A stretch of 6,299 nucleotides of DNA from Bacilli bacterium (GTDB lineage Bacteria > Bacillota_I > Bacilli_A > RFN20 > CAG-288). The first letter of the stretch is position 1, and each line of letters opens with the position of its first letter. Location of the stretch: assembly GCA_022774485.1 (NCBI GenBank), contig JALFLX010000032.1, positions 1 to 6,299 on the forward strand, given 5' to 3'. The notes beneath the pieces are model-generated. The model was not told the DNA's origin and ran no database searches. It saw only the letters and a list, made by a program, of their open reading frames with translations. This document shows, in pieces, positions 1 through 5,956 of the stretch. The translations under genes were made by a program, and so were the position numbers.

Positions 1-359
1 GTTGGGAACTCGCTTGTCGGTTTACCACCATCTTCAAAGCCCCAGAGAAGCTCTGCTTTATCGCCGTTTTCGCTGATGCGGACGATGCCGAGATTGACTT
101 CAGGAGCATCTTCAACATTTTTGAAATACTTACCAGTTCCCGTGACGACAAACACTCTTCCGGCAAGTTCTTTGGCGTTGAAAGAGAGAGGGAAAGTGCG
201 GATTGCTTCTGTGGGAAGATAACGAGAATATTCTTCCGGATCGATGATGACGGAGATGTTTCCACCGTTTCTTTCGTCCCAACCTAAGCGGTACATGTTG
301 CTAGCAGTCTTAATGACTTGCTGCACGGTAGGGAGATTGACAATTCTAGCTTTTTCCAT
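1..359 (-). CDS. rhaD: Rhamnulose-1-phosphate aldolase, N-terminal 119 residues (cut by window edge)
   Basis: Class II (zinc-dependent) aldolase that cleaves L-rhamnulose 1-phosphate to DHAP and L-lactaldehyde, the last step of the pathway, in the cytoplasm. Only residues 1-119 are present; the gene runs off the left edge, so the zinc histidines expected further on cannot be checked. Visible family motifs, compared with E. coli RhaD from memory: GWDERNGGN at 26-34, VTGTGKYFKN at 72-81, NLGIVRI at 89-95, LLWG at 104-107 and PTSE at 114-117. E117 falls at the same number as the catalytic glutamate of the E. coli enzyme, so the N-terminus is probably full length. The ATG is 5 bp after the rhaA stop. 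Its Shine-Dalgarno (AGAGG, 9-nt spacing) lies in the last codons of rhaA, which suggests translational coupling. It is the third gene of the rhaBAD-type operon. Identity is very secure. Confidence 0.95.
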   Translation of the reverse strand, partial: MEKARIVNLPTVQQVIKTASNMYRLGWDERNGGNISVIIDPEEYSRYLPTEAIRTFPLSFNAKELAGRVFVVTGTGKYFKNVEDAPEVNLGIVRISENGDKAELLWGFEDGGKPTSEFP

Positions 360-364
360 GGTTT

Positions 365-1624
365 TTATCCTCTTTTACTTAAGACTTCTTTTTCGTATTC
401 TTCGACATCCTGATACCAATCCTCATCGCTCTTAACTCCGTGGCTCTCTAAGAAGTAGTTGTAGACATCACCCCAAGGATAGGCTTTTAACTCTTCGGTG
501 AGCATCAATCTCTTGGTGTAGTTGCAATCGTTCTCAATTTTGAGAAGTTCTTCTTTCGGCTCTAAGAAGGCTTTTAAGAGAGCTTTCTGTGTCGCTCTTG
601 TTCCGATAACCCAGCTTGCGATTCTGTTGATGGTGGCATCGAAGAAGTCTAAGCCGATATGAGTTCTGCTGAGCGCGTTTTCTCTAACTAAGGACTGAGC
701 GATTCTTTGAAGCTCATCGTCGAAGATGACAACATGATCGCTATCCCAGTAGACAGGACGAGAGACATGTAAGAGAAGCTCAGGGACAAACATGAGAGCT
801 GAGGAGATCTTATCAGAAATAAATTCATTAGGATGGAAGTGCCCGGCGTCTAAGCAGATACCGATTTGGTTTTTGATAGCATAACCTAAATAGAACTCAG
901 AGCTTCCGACTGTGTAGCTCTCGGCACCAATGCCGAAGAACTTGCTCTCAACTGCTAACAATTCATTTTCTTTGCTGTAAGGTGTCGCTAAGATTTCATC
1001 CAATGATTTCATCAATCTTTCTCTCGCTTCAAGATGAGAGTACGGATTGTCTTTCATTCCATCCGGAACCCAGATGTTAGTGACGCATTTATCATTGAGC
1101 TGTCTTCCGATGTCATCGCCGATTTTGACGCATGCTTTGCAGTGTCTGACCCAGAAAGAACGGACTTCTTCATCGGGGGAGGCTAAGGTGAAGTTATCTT
1201 TGTACATCGGGTGAGAGAAGCAAGTCGGGTTGAAATCCAATCCGATGTTTTCTTTCTTTGCCCAATCGATCCAACCTTGGAAATCTTTGACCTCTAATTG
1301 ATCGATATCTCTTCCTTCTAAGGGGGAGGAGACATAGATTGCGTGGAGATTTAATCTCTTCTTACCTGGGATGAGAGAGAACGCCTTCTCAATATCCATC
1401 TGGAGCTCTTTAAGATTTCTTGCTTTTCCAGGATAGTTTCCAGTGACTTGAATGCCGCCGGAGAGGGAAGCATCCGAGATGAATCCTTGGATGTCATCTC
1501 CTTGCCAGCACTGGACAGAGATTGCGACATCATCTAATTTTTTCAAGGCGAGGTCTGTGTCGACACCGACTCTGGCGTATTTCTCTTTGGCGAGAAGATA
1601 ACGCTGTTCAATTTCTTTGTTCAT
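365..1624 (-). CDS. rhaA: L-rhamnose isomerase
   Basis: Cytoplasmic metal-dependent (Mn2+) aldose-ketose isomerase converting L-rhamnose to L-rhamnulose. The 419 residues equal the length of E. coli RhaA, and the two align end to end, from CWQGDD at 39-44 through TGNYPGKARN at 61-70, LDFNPTCFSHP at 129-139 and GIGAESYTVGS at 231-241. All metal ligands known from the E. coli structure are found at a constant offset of 8: E226, D259, H286 and D326 for the structural site, and H262, D294 and D296 for the catalytic site. The protein ends YEKEVLSKRG, matching the usual tail. The start has a good AAAGGA site at 1634-1639 (9-nt spacing), inside the end of rhaB, whose stop is 2 bp upstream. No missing residues or frameshifts are seen. 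It is the middle gene of the operon, between kinase and aldolase. Confidence 0.98.
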   Translation of the reverse strand: MNKEIEQRYLLAKEKYARVGVDTDLALKKLDDVAISVQCWQGDDIQGFISDASLSGGIQVTGNYPGKARNLKELQMDIEKAFSLIPGKKRLNLHAIYVSSPLEGRDIDQLEVKDFQGWIDWAKKENIGLDFNPTCFSHPMYKDNFTLASPDEEVRSFWVRHCKACVKIGDDIGRQLNDKCVTNIWVPDGMKDNPYSHLEARERLMKSLDEILATPYSKENELLAVESKFFGIGAESYTVGSSEFYLGYAIKNQIGICLDAGHFHPNEFISDKISSALMFVPELLLHVSRPVYWDSDHVVIFDDELQRIAQSLVRENALSRTHIGLDFFDATINRIASWVIGTRATQKALLKAFLEPKEELLKIENDCNYTKRLMLTEELKAYPWGDVYNYFLESHGVKSDEDWYQDVEEYEKEVLSKRG

Positions 1625-1626
1625 AA

Positions 1627-3078
1627 TCAGTTGTCCTTTCTTGTGATCTTTTGATATTGTTCATATTCCTTTTGGAATAAATCGATATCTTGTGGATGAT
1701 ATTCTCTATGAGGTAATGAGTTTGTGATGATTTTTCTTCCTTCTTTCACATCTTCAATCTGTCTCAATGCGATAAATTGAGCGAGCGCATTTCCTAAGAT
1801 TGTAGCTTCTTCTGATCCGATGATGACATCGCGGTTTAGCATATTGGCAGTGTACTGATTCAAGACAACCGCTTGGTTTCCGCCACCGACAATTAGGAAT
1901 CTATGAATCTTTCTTTGTGTGATTTTTTCTAGATTCTCGATGAGCATCCTGTATTTGATAGCCATGGATAGATAGATGGAATGGAAGTAGTCTCCAGGAT
2001 CAACTATCGGTTTCTGATCGGTTTTCTTTGCGTATTCTTCGATTTTCTTTCTCATGTTTCCAGGAGTCTCGAAGCTTGAATCATCTAAGTCGAGGTAGAT
2101 TGTCTCTCCTTTTCTTTTCTCAATGTAGGAGATAATCTCTCCGGGTTGGATAATCAACCCATCTTTCTTAAAGTCATTTCTGACTTCGTTGATCAAGAAC
2201 ATTCCCATGGTGTTCTTCAAGAAGCGGATGGTGTGCTGATATCCGACCTCATTGGTGAAATTCTTCTCTCTGCTCTCTTTTGTGATGATTGGATCCTTAA
2301 GCTCCATTCCGAGAAGTGACCAGGTTCCGGAAGAGAGATATGCATCATCTTCTTCGATGTTTGCACCTAAGACAGCACTGGCTGTGTCATGGCTTGCACA
2401 GGCGATGACTTTAATGTCTCTTTTCAATTCCGGGAAAAGATCTTTGCTAAGGTCTCCGTAAGCTTCGCCAGGATCGATGATTTCAGGGAACTGTTCTTTT
2501 CTTACACCGATGAGCTCTAAGAGTTCTTCAGAAATTTTTCTTTTTTGTGGGTTATATAGCGCAGTGGTGGAGAGATTTGTTCTCTCTAATCTCATCTTTC
2601 CGGTGAGACGGTAAGCGATAAGATCCGGAATCATCAGGATTTTATCTGCTTCTTTCACAAGAGGATATCGGTAGAGCTGATAGATGGTGTTGAAGTGAAG
2701 ATTCTGAATGCCGGTAATGCTGTAGAGCTTCTCAAAGGAAAATTGATTTAACAGTTCTTTTTGAGTCTCAAAGCTGTGCGTGTCTCGATATGCTAAAGGG
2801 AGTGATAAGAGGTTTCCTTCTCTGTCTAATAAACCGAAATCGACAGCCCATGTATCAATCGAGAGAGCTTGGATTTCATCGTCAGCTTTTAGCGCGATGT
2901 GAATTCCTTTGATAATGTGATTGATCAGCGCTTCAAAATCCCAAAAGAGTCTTCCTTCTTTTTCAATCAGAGAGTTTGGGAAACGATGGTTTTCTAAGTA
3001 GGAGATTTTTGAATTCGCGCAGGTGACTGTCATCACTCTACCACTGGTCGCACCGATATCAACCGCTATTACTTTCAT
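1627..3078 (-). CDS. rhaB: L-rhamnulokinase (FGGY family)
   Basis: ATP-dependent kinase phosphorylating L-rhamnulose at O1; first gene of the operon. With the ATG at 3076-3078 it has 483 residues (E. coli RhaB has 489). Motifs in order: N-terminal phosphate loop DIGATSGR at 7-14, SIDTWAVDFGLLD at 73-85, LPLAYRD at 93-99, GIQNLHFNTIYQL at 123-135, PDLIAYRLTGK at 151-161, ASHDTASAV at 228-236 with the likely catalytic base D231, YLSSGTWSLLG at 247-257, and the ATP-site loop VGGGNQ at 397-402. The frame stays open upstream to a TTG at 3133-3135, adding 19 residues. That extension has no ribosome site and would translate the promoter/operator region. The chosen ATG has AGAGAG 8 nt upstream and starts exactly where the FGGY fold starts. 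The stop is 2 bp before rhaA. Confidence 0.96.
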   Translation of the reverse strand: MKVIAVDIGATSGRVMTVTCANSKISYLENHRFPNSLIEKEGRLFWDFEALINHIIKGIHIALKADDEIQALSIDTWAVDFGLLDREGNLLSLPLAYRDTHSFETQKELLNQFSFEKLYSITGIQNLHFNTIYQLYRYPLVKEADKILMIPDLIAYRLTGKMRLERTNLSTTALYNPQKRKISEELLELIGVRKEQFPEIIDPGEAYGDLSKDLFPELKRDIKVIACASHDTASAVLGANIEEDDAYLSSGTWSLLGMELKDPIITKESREKNFTNEVGYQHTIRFLKNTMGMFLINEVRNDFKKDGLIIQPGEIISYIEKRKGETIYLDLDDSSFETPGNMRKKIEEYAKKTDQKPIVDPGDYFHSIYLSMAIKYRMLIENLEKITQRKIHRFLIVGGGNQAVVLNQYTANMLNRDVIIGSEEATILGNALAQFIALRQIEDVKEGRKIITNSLPHREYHPQDIDLFQKEYEQYQKITRKDN

Positions 3079-3108
3079 AATGAATTCTCTCTTTTCTCTT
3101 ATGAGAAA

Positions 3109-3135
3109 ATTATATAACGAAACAAAGTTGAACAA
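3109..3135 (-). promoter_or_regulatory. Candidate sigma-A promoter of the rha operon
   Basis: On the minus strand a perfect TATAAT (-10) occupies 3114-3109. TTGTTC lies at 3135-3130 as the best -35, with a short 15-bp spacer (a shifted GTTGTT gives 16). Transcription would begin near 3102, leaving about 24 nt before the rhaB ATG, enough for the AGAGAG ribosome site at 3087-3092. A weak -35 with short spacing next to a palindrome is typical of a regulated promoter, but that is inference. A second TATAAT on the same strand about 45 bp upstream lacks a convincing -35. Confidence 0.55.
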
Positions 3136-3147
3136 CTTCTTTGTTCA
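3129..3147. promoter_or_regulatory. Perfect 19-bp palindrome, candidate rha operator
   Basis: TGAACAA (3129-3135), CTTCT, TTGTTCA (3141-3147) form a perfect 7-bp inverted repeat with a 5-bp centre. The left arm covers the candidate -35 box. A second, nested dyad uses AAGTTG (3125-3130) and CAACTT (3133-3138), and AACAAAG (3121-3127) mirrors CTTTGTT (3139-3145), so the whole 3121-3147 stretch is rich in symmetry. The position implies repression by blocking RNA polymerase. No regulator is encoded nearby, so the binding protein is unknown. A hairpin role in RNA is unlikely because the site lies upstream of the predicted transcript start. Confidence 0.5.
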
Positions 3148-3177
3148 TTATGATTATAAACAATCTTTTATAGCTCT

Positions 3178-3207
3178 AAAATAAACAAAAATGAACAGAA
3201 ATAAACA
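3178..3207. repeat. Three tandem 10-bp repeats upstream of the rha promoter
   Basis: Plus-strand units are AAAATAAACA (3178-3187), AAAATGAACA (3188-3197) and GAAATAAACA (3198-3207), with at most two changes between units. Read in the direction of rhaB they are TGTTTATTTC, TGTTCATTTT and TGTTTATTTT. A further TATAAACA occurs at 3155-3162. The middle unit shares TGAACA with the operator palindrome. One repeat per helical turn places all copies on one DNA face, about 65-95 bp upstream of the predicted transcript start, suitable for an activator or looping repressor. Such TGTTT-rich direct repeats recall DeoR-family operators, but A+T-rich chance similarity cannot be excluded. Confidence 0.4.
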
Positions 3208-3361
3208 CAATTCTTTTCCTGAGCTTCTTTTGTTGTTTTTGTGATGTCATTTAGAAGAAAAATATATAAAAATCAGACAATAACCAAATGAAAGAAACTG
3301 CTATCTCTTTTATAATTCAGAGCCAACTTTCGATGATATACCTAAGGTTTCATTTCAAATC
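3208..3361. other. A+T-rich spacer between rha control region and terminator
   Basis: No open frame with a ribosome site, no RNA-gene fold and no clear repeat is seen here. A TATAAT on the plus strand at 3310-3315 has no usable -35 and no gene ahead of it. The stretch is best read as the far upstream part of the rha promoter region. Confidence 0.4.
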
Positions 3362-3391
3362 AAAAAGAAAAAGGCTACGTTTTGTAGCCTT
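3362..3391 (-). terminator. Intrinsic terminator of the HD-hydrolase operon
   Basis: On the minus strand, AAGGCTAC (3391-3384), a 5-nt loop AAAAC, and GTAGCCTT (3378-3371) make a perfect 8-bp stem. A T-rich run (plus-strand 3370-3362, broken by one C) follows directly. It starts 8 bp past the stop of the HD-domain gene. It separates that unit from the rha operon, so rhaB needs its own promoter. In the plus direction no T-run follows, so it is probably one-way. Confidence 0.9.
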
Positions 3392-3398
3392 ATTGTAA

Positions 3399-4067
3399 TT
3401 AATCTCTACCATCCCACTCGAGATAGAATTCATCGAGGAACTGTTTCATAAACAGTGTTCTTCGATGTGCAATTTCTCTCGCTTTCTCAGTGTTCATCAT
3501 ATCTTCTAACAAAAGAAGCTTCTCATAGAAGTGAGCGATGGTGGATTTGTTGTTCTTGCGATATTCTTCTTTTCCTTGCTCCGGGTTAATTGTTTCATTT
3601 GGATCGTAAAGCTTTCTTCCTTTGTTTCCACCATAGGCGAAAGCTCTCGCGATTCCAATCGCTCCGAGAGCATCAAGGCGATCGGCATCTTGAACGATTT
3701 TTCCTTCTAAAGTATCCGGGGTGACACTGTCTTTTCCGACAAAGGAAACCTGGTGGATGATATGAAGAATCTGCTCTTTTTCATCTTCGTTAATCTTCAG
3801 CTCAAACATGATTTCTCTCGCTGCTTCATCGTTGATGTGAGTGGGGAAGATTTTCACATCATCGACATCATGAAGCAAGCTGGCTAAAGAGACAATAAGA
3901 GTATTTGCACCTGTTCCTTCGCAGAGTTTTTTGGCTGTTTTATATACTCTGATGGTGTGGCTAGCATCATGCCCGGTTGCTTCATTTTTAAAAATATCTT
4001 CCACCTTTGCAATCACGATGGAAATCAAAGCTTGTTCAGTCGTATTCTTCACCATATCTAATATCAT
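3399..4067 (-). CDS. HD-domain metal-dependent phosphohydrolase (YpgQ/YedJ-like)
   Basis: Soluble cytoplasmic HD-superfamily hydrolase of 222 residues. Residues below count from the chosen start. GHDASHTIRVYKTA (32-45) supplies the first metal histidine, H37. LASLLHDVDD (61-70) carries the HD pair H66-D67. IIHQVSF (103-109) and VQDADRLDALGAIG (125-138) complete the pattern, with the last aspartate ligand in QDADRLDA. Length and motif spacing fit the small YpgQ/YedJ-type branch, where a nucleotide pyrophosphohydrolase activity has been reported for YpgQ; the substrate here is not readable from sequence. An ATG three codons upstream (4074-4076) directly abuts the GGAGG site with no spacing, so the ATG at 4065-4067, 9 nt from GGAGG, is preferred. 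The start lies inside the preceding 95-codon gene (32-bp overlap), implying coupled translation. A strong terminator follows. Confidence 0.9.
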   Translation of the reverse strand: MILDMVKNTTEQALISIVIAKVEDIFKNEATGHDASHTIRVYKTAKKLCEGTGANTLIVSLASLLHDVDDVKIFPTHINDEAAREIMFELKINEDEKEQILHIIHQVSFVGKDSVTPDTLEGKIVQDADRLDALGAIGIARAFAYGGNKGRKLYDPNETINPEQGKEEYRKNNKSTIAHFYEKLLLLEDMMNTEKAREIAHRRTLFMKQFLDEFYLEWDGRD

Positions 4068-4323
4068 TTTCAACATCCTCCGTTTCTATATTTCGATATC
4101 CGTATCTGCTGCCGCTCCAGCGTGAGATGATTTGATCAAGTGAAGCATCATCAATCTCATAATAGCGGTTGTCTGTTCCCAGTTCGATTTTTTGAATCTC
4201 GATATCTTCTAGAAATTCCCAATCGGTATTCTCTCTTCTTTTATAGTACTTTCCACCCTCTGAGACAATCACAGATTCTGGATTGTGAAAATCGCCGTTT
4301 CTTCCAAGAAATATGTAGTTCAT
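4036..4323 (-). CDS. Small acidic protein of unknown function, 95 residues
   Basis: I do not recognise a family. The protein is clearly acidic: the C-terminal third alone has a dense D/E cluster (IETEDVENDIRYGEEYD). It is also tyrosine-rich and lacks a signal peptide, membrane segment or cysteine. It begins MNYIFLGRNGDF and has a basic patch KYYKRRE near residues 26-32. Being real is supported by an AAGGA site 9 nt before the ATG, by the 32-bp overlap with the HD-hydrolase, whose ribosome site it contains, and by lying in the only plausible leader for that gene. It may be a partner or modulator of the hydrolase; that is inference from coupling only. A TAGAAT at 4344-4349 could be its -10 but would put the transcript start almost on the ribosome site, so the promoter is unresolved. 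Confidence 0.75.
   Translation of the reverse strand: MNYIFLGRNGDFHNPESVIVSEGGKYYKRRENTDWEFLEDIEIQKIELGTDNRYYEIDDASLDQIISRWSGSRYGYRNIETEDVENDIRYGEEYD
4077..4081 (-). promoter_or_regulatory. Ribosome binding site that sets the HD-hydrolase start
   Basis: GGAGG on the minus strand touches the ATG at 4074-4076 but stands 9 nt from the in-frame ATG at 4065-4067. Only the second spacing allows normal initiation, so the first three codons of the longest frame are probably untranslated. The site lies within the coding sequence of the upstream 95-residue gene. Confidence 0.75.
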
Positions 4324-4366
4324 GATTCATTTTCCTTTGTAGTATTCTATCATGAAGGAAAAGGAA

Positions 4367-4383
4367 GAAAGACTTATTCTTTC
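4367..4383. repeat. Short perfect inverted repeat in the divergent intergenic region
   Basis: GAAAGA (4367-4372) and TCTTTC (4378-4383) flank a 5-bp CTTAT centre. It lies about 45 bp upstream of the 95-residue gene, close to where a -35 would fall, so it might be an operator. It is low in G+C and short, and purine/pyrimidine runs make chance symmetry fairly likely. The rest of 4384-4518 shows no gene; an AAGTCAAACGGGTTAT stretch at 4455-4470 vaguely resembles the repeat core plus ribosome region further right. Confidence 0.3.
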
Positions 4384-4518
4384 GATTGTTTCTTTCCTAT
4401 CATTATTGGTTTTTTGAAAATAGTTTTTCTTGAACACTTTATGAAAGATATAAGAAGTCAAACGGGTTATTCAGGGTTCTTTCGTTTTGTATGCGTTTGT
4501 AGTGGCTTATTTATGTTT

Positions 4519-4547
4519 TTGAAAAGTCAACGAAAAATCTATATATT
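4519..4547 (+). promoter_or_regulatory. Promoter in repeat copy 1
   Basis: TTGAAA (4519-4524), a 17-bp spacer and TATATT (4542-4547) differ from the sigma-A consensus at one base in each hexamer. Predicted transcription would start near 4554, inside repeat copy 2, giving a leader of about 86 nt to the ATPase ATG. Confidence 0.55.
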
Positions 4548-4584
4548 TATATTGAAAAGTCAACAGAAATCGATTTGTTTTATA

Positions 4585-4613
4585 TTGAAAAGTCAACGAA
4601 AAAACTATATATT
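4585..4613 (+). promoter_or_regulatory. Promoter in repeat copy 3, likely main ATPase promoter
   Basis: TTGAAA (4585-4590), a 17-bp spacer and TATATT (4608-4613) repeat the arrangement of copy 1. The start would fall near 4620, at the left edge of core copy 4, leaving about 20 nt before the ATG with GGAGG inside. The 13-bp core overlaps the -35 and also the initiation region, so a protein binding the core could block the promoter at two points. Copy 2 has TTGTTT where the -10 should be and is not a good promoter. Confidence 0.6.
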
Positions 4614-4630
4614 TATATTGAAAAGTCAAC

Positions 4631-4635
4631 GGAGG
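4631..4635 (+). promoter_or_regulatory. Ribosome binding site of the ATPase gene
   Basis: GGAGG follows repeat core copy 4 without a gap and lies 4 nt before the ATG at 4640. The spacing is short but usable, and the strong match to the anti-Shine-Dalgarno together with the family-typical N-terminus supports this start. Confidence 0.75.
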
Positions 4636-4639
4636 GGTT

Positions 4640-5956
4640 ATGTTATTCCGGAAAATAGAAAAGACACTCAAAGAGCATTTTGCATCAGAATGTAATAAGA
4701 TCATGGTTGTAGATGGCGCAAGACAGGTTGGAAAATCTTTTATTATCCGACATGTTGGAAGAGAACTTTTTGAGAATTATATCGAGATTAATTTCGTTGA
4801 GGATTCTCTTCAGGATAAGCGATTTGAGAATGTGAGAACAATTCAGGATTTTTATTTCCAAGTGAGTATGATTGCTGGAGATAAGATGAAAGAAAAAAAG
4901 AATACGCTGATCTTCTTGGATGAAATTCAGACATATCCTCATTTTTTGACACTTTTAAAGTTTTTGAAACAAGATGATCGATTCACGTACATCGCAAGCG
5001 GTTCTCTTTTAGGAGTTACACTTAACAAGACCACGTCTATTCCGATGGGAAGTATCACCGTTGTTCGGATGTATCCACTCGATTTCGAAGAGTTTCTTTA
5101 TGCGAATGGATTTCATGAAAGTGCGATAGATATCATTCGTCAGCACTTCATCAAAAGAAAAAGTCTTGATGTTACGACTCATAATAATCTGATGAATCTA
5201 TTCCGAAAATATCTTTTAATCGGTGGACTTCCTGATGCTGTGAACTCTTATTTAAAAGAGTACAATATCGTCTCTGTTAGAACTATCCAAAATGAAATTC
5301 ACGAGTTTTATGAGGTTGATGCATCAAAATATGATCTTGAAAATAGATTGAAAATACAACGTATTTATGAGATGATTCCCTCCACTTTAGAAAACAAGAA
5401 AAAACGCATTGTAATAAAAGATATCGATGGGGTTAAAGGAAAAACATTTTCTCATTATCAAGATGAATTTGACTATTTGATTCACGCCGGAATCGCTTTA
5501 GAAGTCAAAGCGATCTCCAATCCAACGTTTCCATTGATTGAATCCTGTGGTAAAAACTTATTGAAATTGTATCTCAACGATGTAGGTATATTCACAGGTA
5601 TTTTGTACGGGAATAATGTTCATGCTGTTCTCGATGATGAAAGAAGCATCAATTTAGGTTCCGTTTATGAGAATTTAGTTGCGTGTGAACTGAAAGCACA
5701 TGGTAGAAATCTTTATTATTACGACAATAGAAATAATGGAGAAGTGGATTTCTTAATCGATGATTATGAGAATTTATCTACGGTACCTATTGAGGTGAAA
5801 TCCGGAAAGGATTACACAGTTCACAGTGCGCTGAAACGCTTTGTCGAAAATGAGGATTATCATGTGAAAAACGCCGTTGTTCTCTCAAACGCCAGGGAGG
5901 TGAAAATACTTGGCAAAATCATGTATCTGCCGATTTATTATGTGATGTTCCTGTAG
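4640..5956 (+). CDS. AAA_14/DUF4143-type ATPase with PD-(D/E)XK-like C-terminus
   Basis: Predicted cytoplasmic P-loop ATPase of 438 residues, the usual size for this abundant, poorly understood accessory family. N-terminal AAA_14 domain: Walker A GARQVGKS at 26-33 (K32), Walker B TLIFLDEIQ at 89-97 (D94, E95), and sensor-like YIASGSLLG at 117-125. A middle segment, PLDFEEFLYANG (146-157) and YLLIGGLPDAV (191-201), is typical of the family. The C-terminal DUF4143 part has GSVYENLVACEL (340-351), then GEVDFLID (367-374) and IEVKSGK (384-390). E350, D370, E385 and K387 match a PD-(D/E)XK nuclease-like core, so nucleic-acid cleavage is possible but unproven. There is no signal peptide. It is visibly more A+T-rich than the rha genes, which with its solitary position suggests transfer. 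It is preceded by the 33-bp repeat array with embedded promoters. No convincing terminator follows. Confidence 0.92.
   Translation: MLFRKIEKTLKEHFASECNKIMVVDGARQVGKSFIIRHVGRELFENYIEINFVEDSLQDKRFENVRTIQDFYFQVSMIAGDKMKEKKNTLIFLDEIQTYPHFLTLLKFLKQDDRFTYIASGSLLGVTLNKTTSIPMGSITVVRMYPLDFEEFLYANGFHESAIDIIRQHFIKRKSLDVTTHNNLMNLFRKYLLIGGLPDAVNSYLKEYNIVSVRTIQNEIHEFYEVDASKYDLENRLKIQRIYEMIPSTLENKKKRIVIKDIDGVKGKTFSHYQDEFDYLIHAGIALEVKAISNPTFPLIESCGKNLLKLYLNDVGIFTGILYGNNVHAVLDDERSINLGSVYENLVACELKAHGRNLYYYDNRNNGEVDFLIDDYENLSTVPIEVKSGKDYTVHSALKRFVENEDYHVKNAVVLSNAREVKILGKIMYLPIYYVMFL

Larger units (their letters stand above)
4519..4630 (+). repeat. Four-copy 33-bp-period repeat array upstream of the ATPase gene
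   Basis: The 13-bp core TTGAAAAGTCAAC occurs without any change at 4519-4531, 4552-4564, 4585-4597 and 4618-4630, exactly 33 bp apart. The 20-bp spacers after copies 1 and 3 differ at a single base and contain TATATATTTATA. The spacer after copy 2 keeps only its ends (AAAT near the start, TTTATA at the end). Copy 4 is followed directly by the ribosome site and start of the ATPase gene. The core carries a small TTGA/TCAA dyad. A period of 33 is divisible by three, so both strands stay open and give artificial 11-residue peptide repeats. No copy is seen downstream of the ATPase gene. Role unknown: regulator binding sites or duplicated promoters are the best readings. Confidence 0.95.

Noticed and set aside
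244..435. 63-codon plus-strand hydrophobic frame across the rhaA/rhaD junction
   Set aside because: Antisense to two clear genes; its hydrophobicity comes from the complement of charged codons.
2252..2461. 69-codon plus-strand frame inside rhaB
   Set aside because: Antisense shadow of a strongly supported kinase gene, with no ribosome site.
3079..3147. Catabolite-repression (cre) site in the rha promoter region
   Set aside because: No stretch matched the TGNAANCGNTNNCA-type consensus with its central CG.
4519..4630. CRISPR array
   Set aside because: The 13-bp core is too short, the spacers are similar to each other, and no cas genes are present.
4519..4630. Minus-strand promoters from TTGACT in the inverted cores
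   Set aside because: A TATAGT-like -10 follows only at about 14 bp; the plus-strand 17-bp arrangement is much better.
4285..4695. 136-codon plus-strand frame with 11-residue repeats (LKSQRKIYIFI and variants)
   Set aside because: It is antisense to the 95-residue gene at one end and overlaps the ATPase gene out of frame at the other, has no ribosome site, and its peptide repeats simply follow from a 33-bp DNA repeat keeping frame.
4507..4704. Minus-strand 65-codon frame with LTFQYK repeats
   Set aside because: It is the mirror of the same 33-bp array, lacks a ribosome site, and begins inside the ATPase gene.
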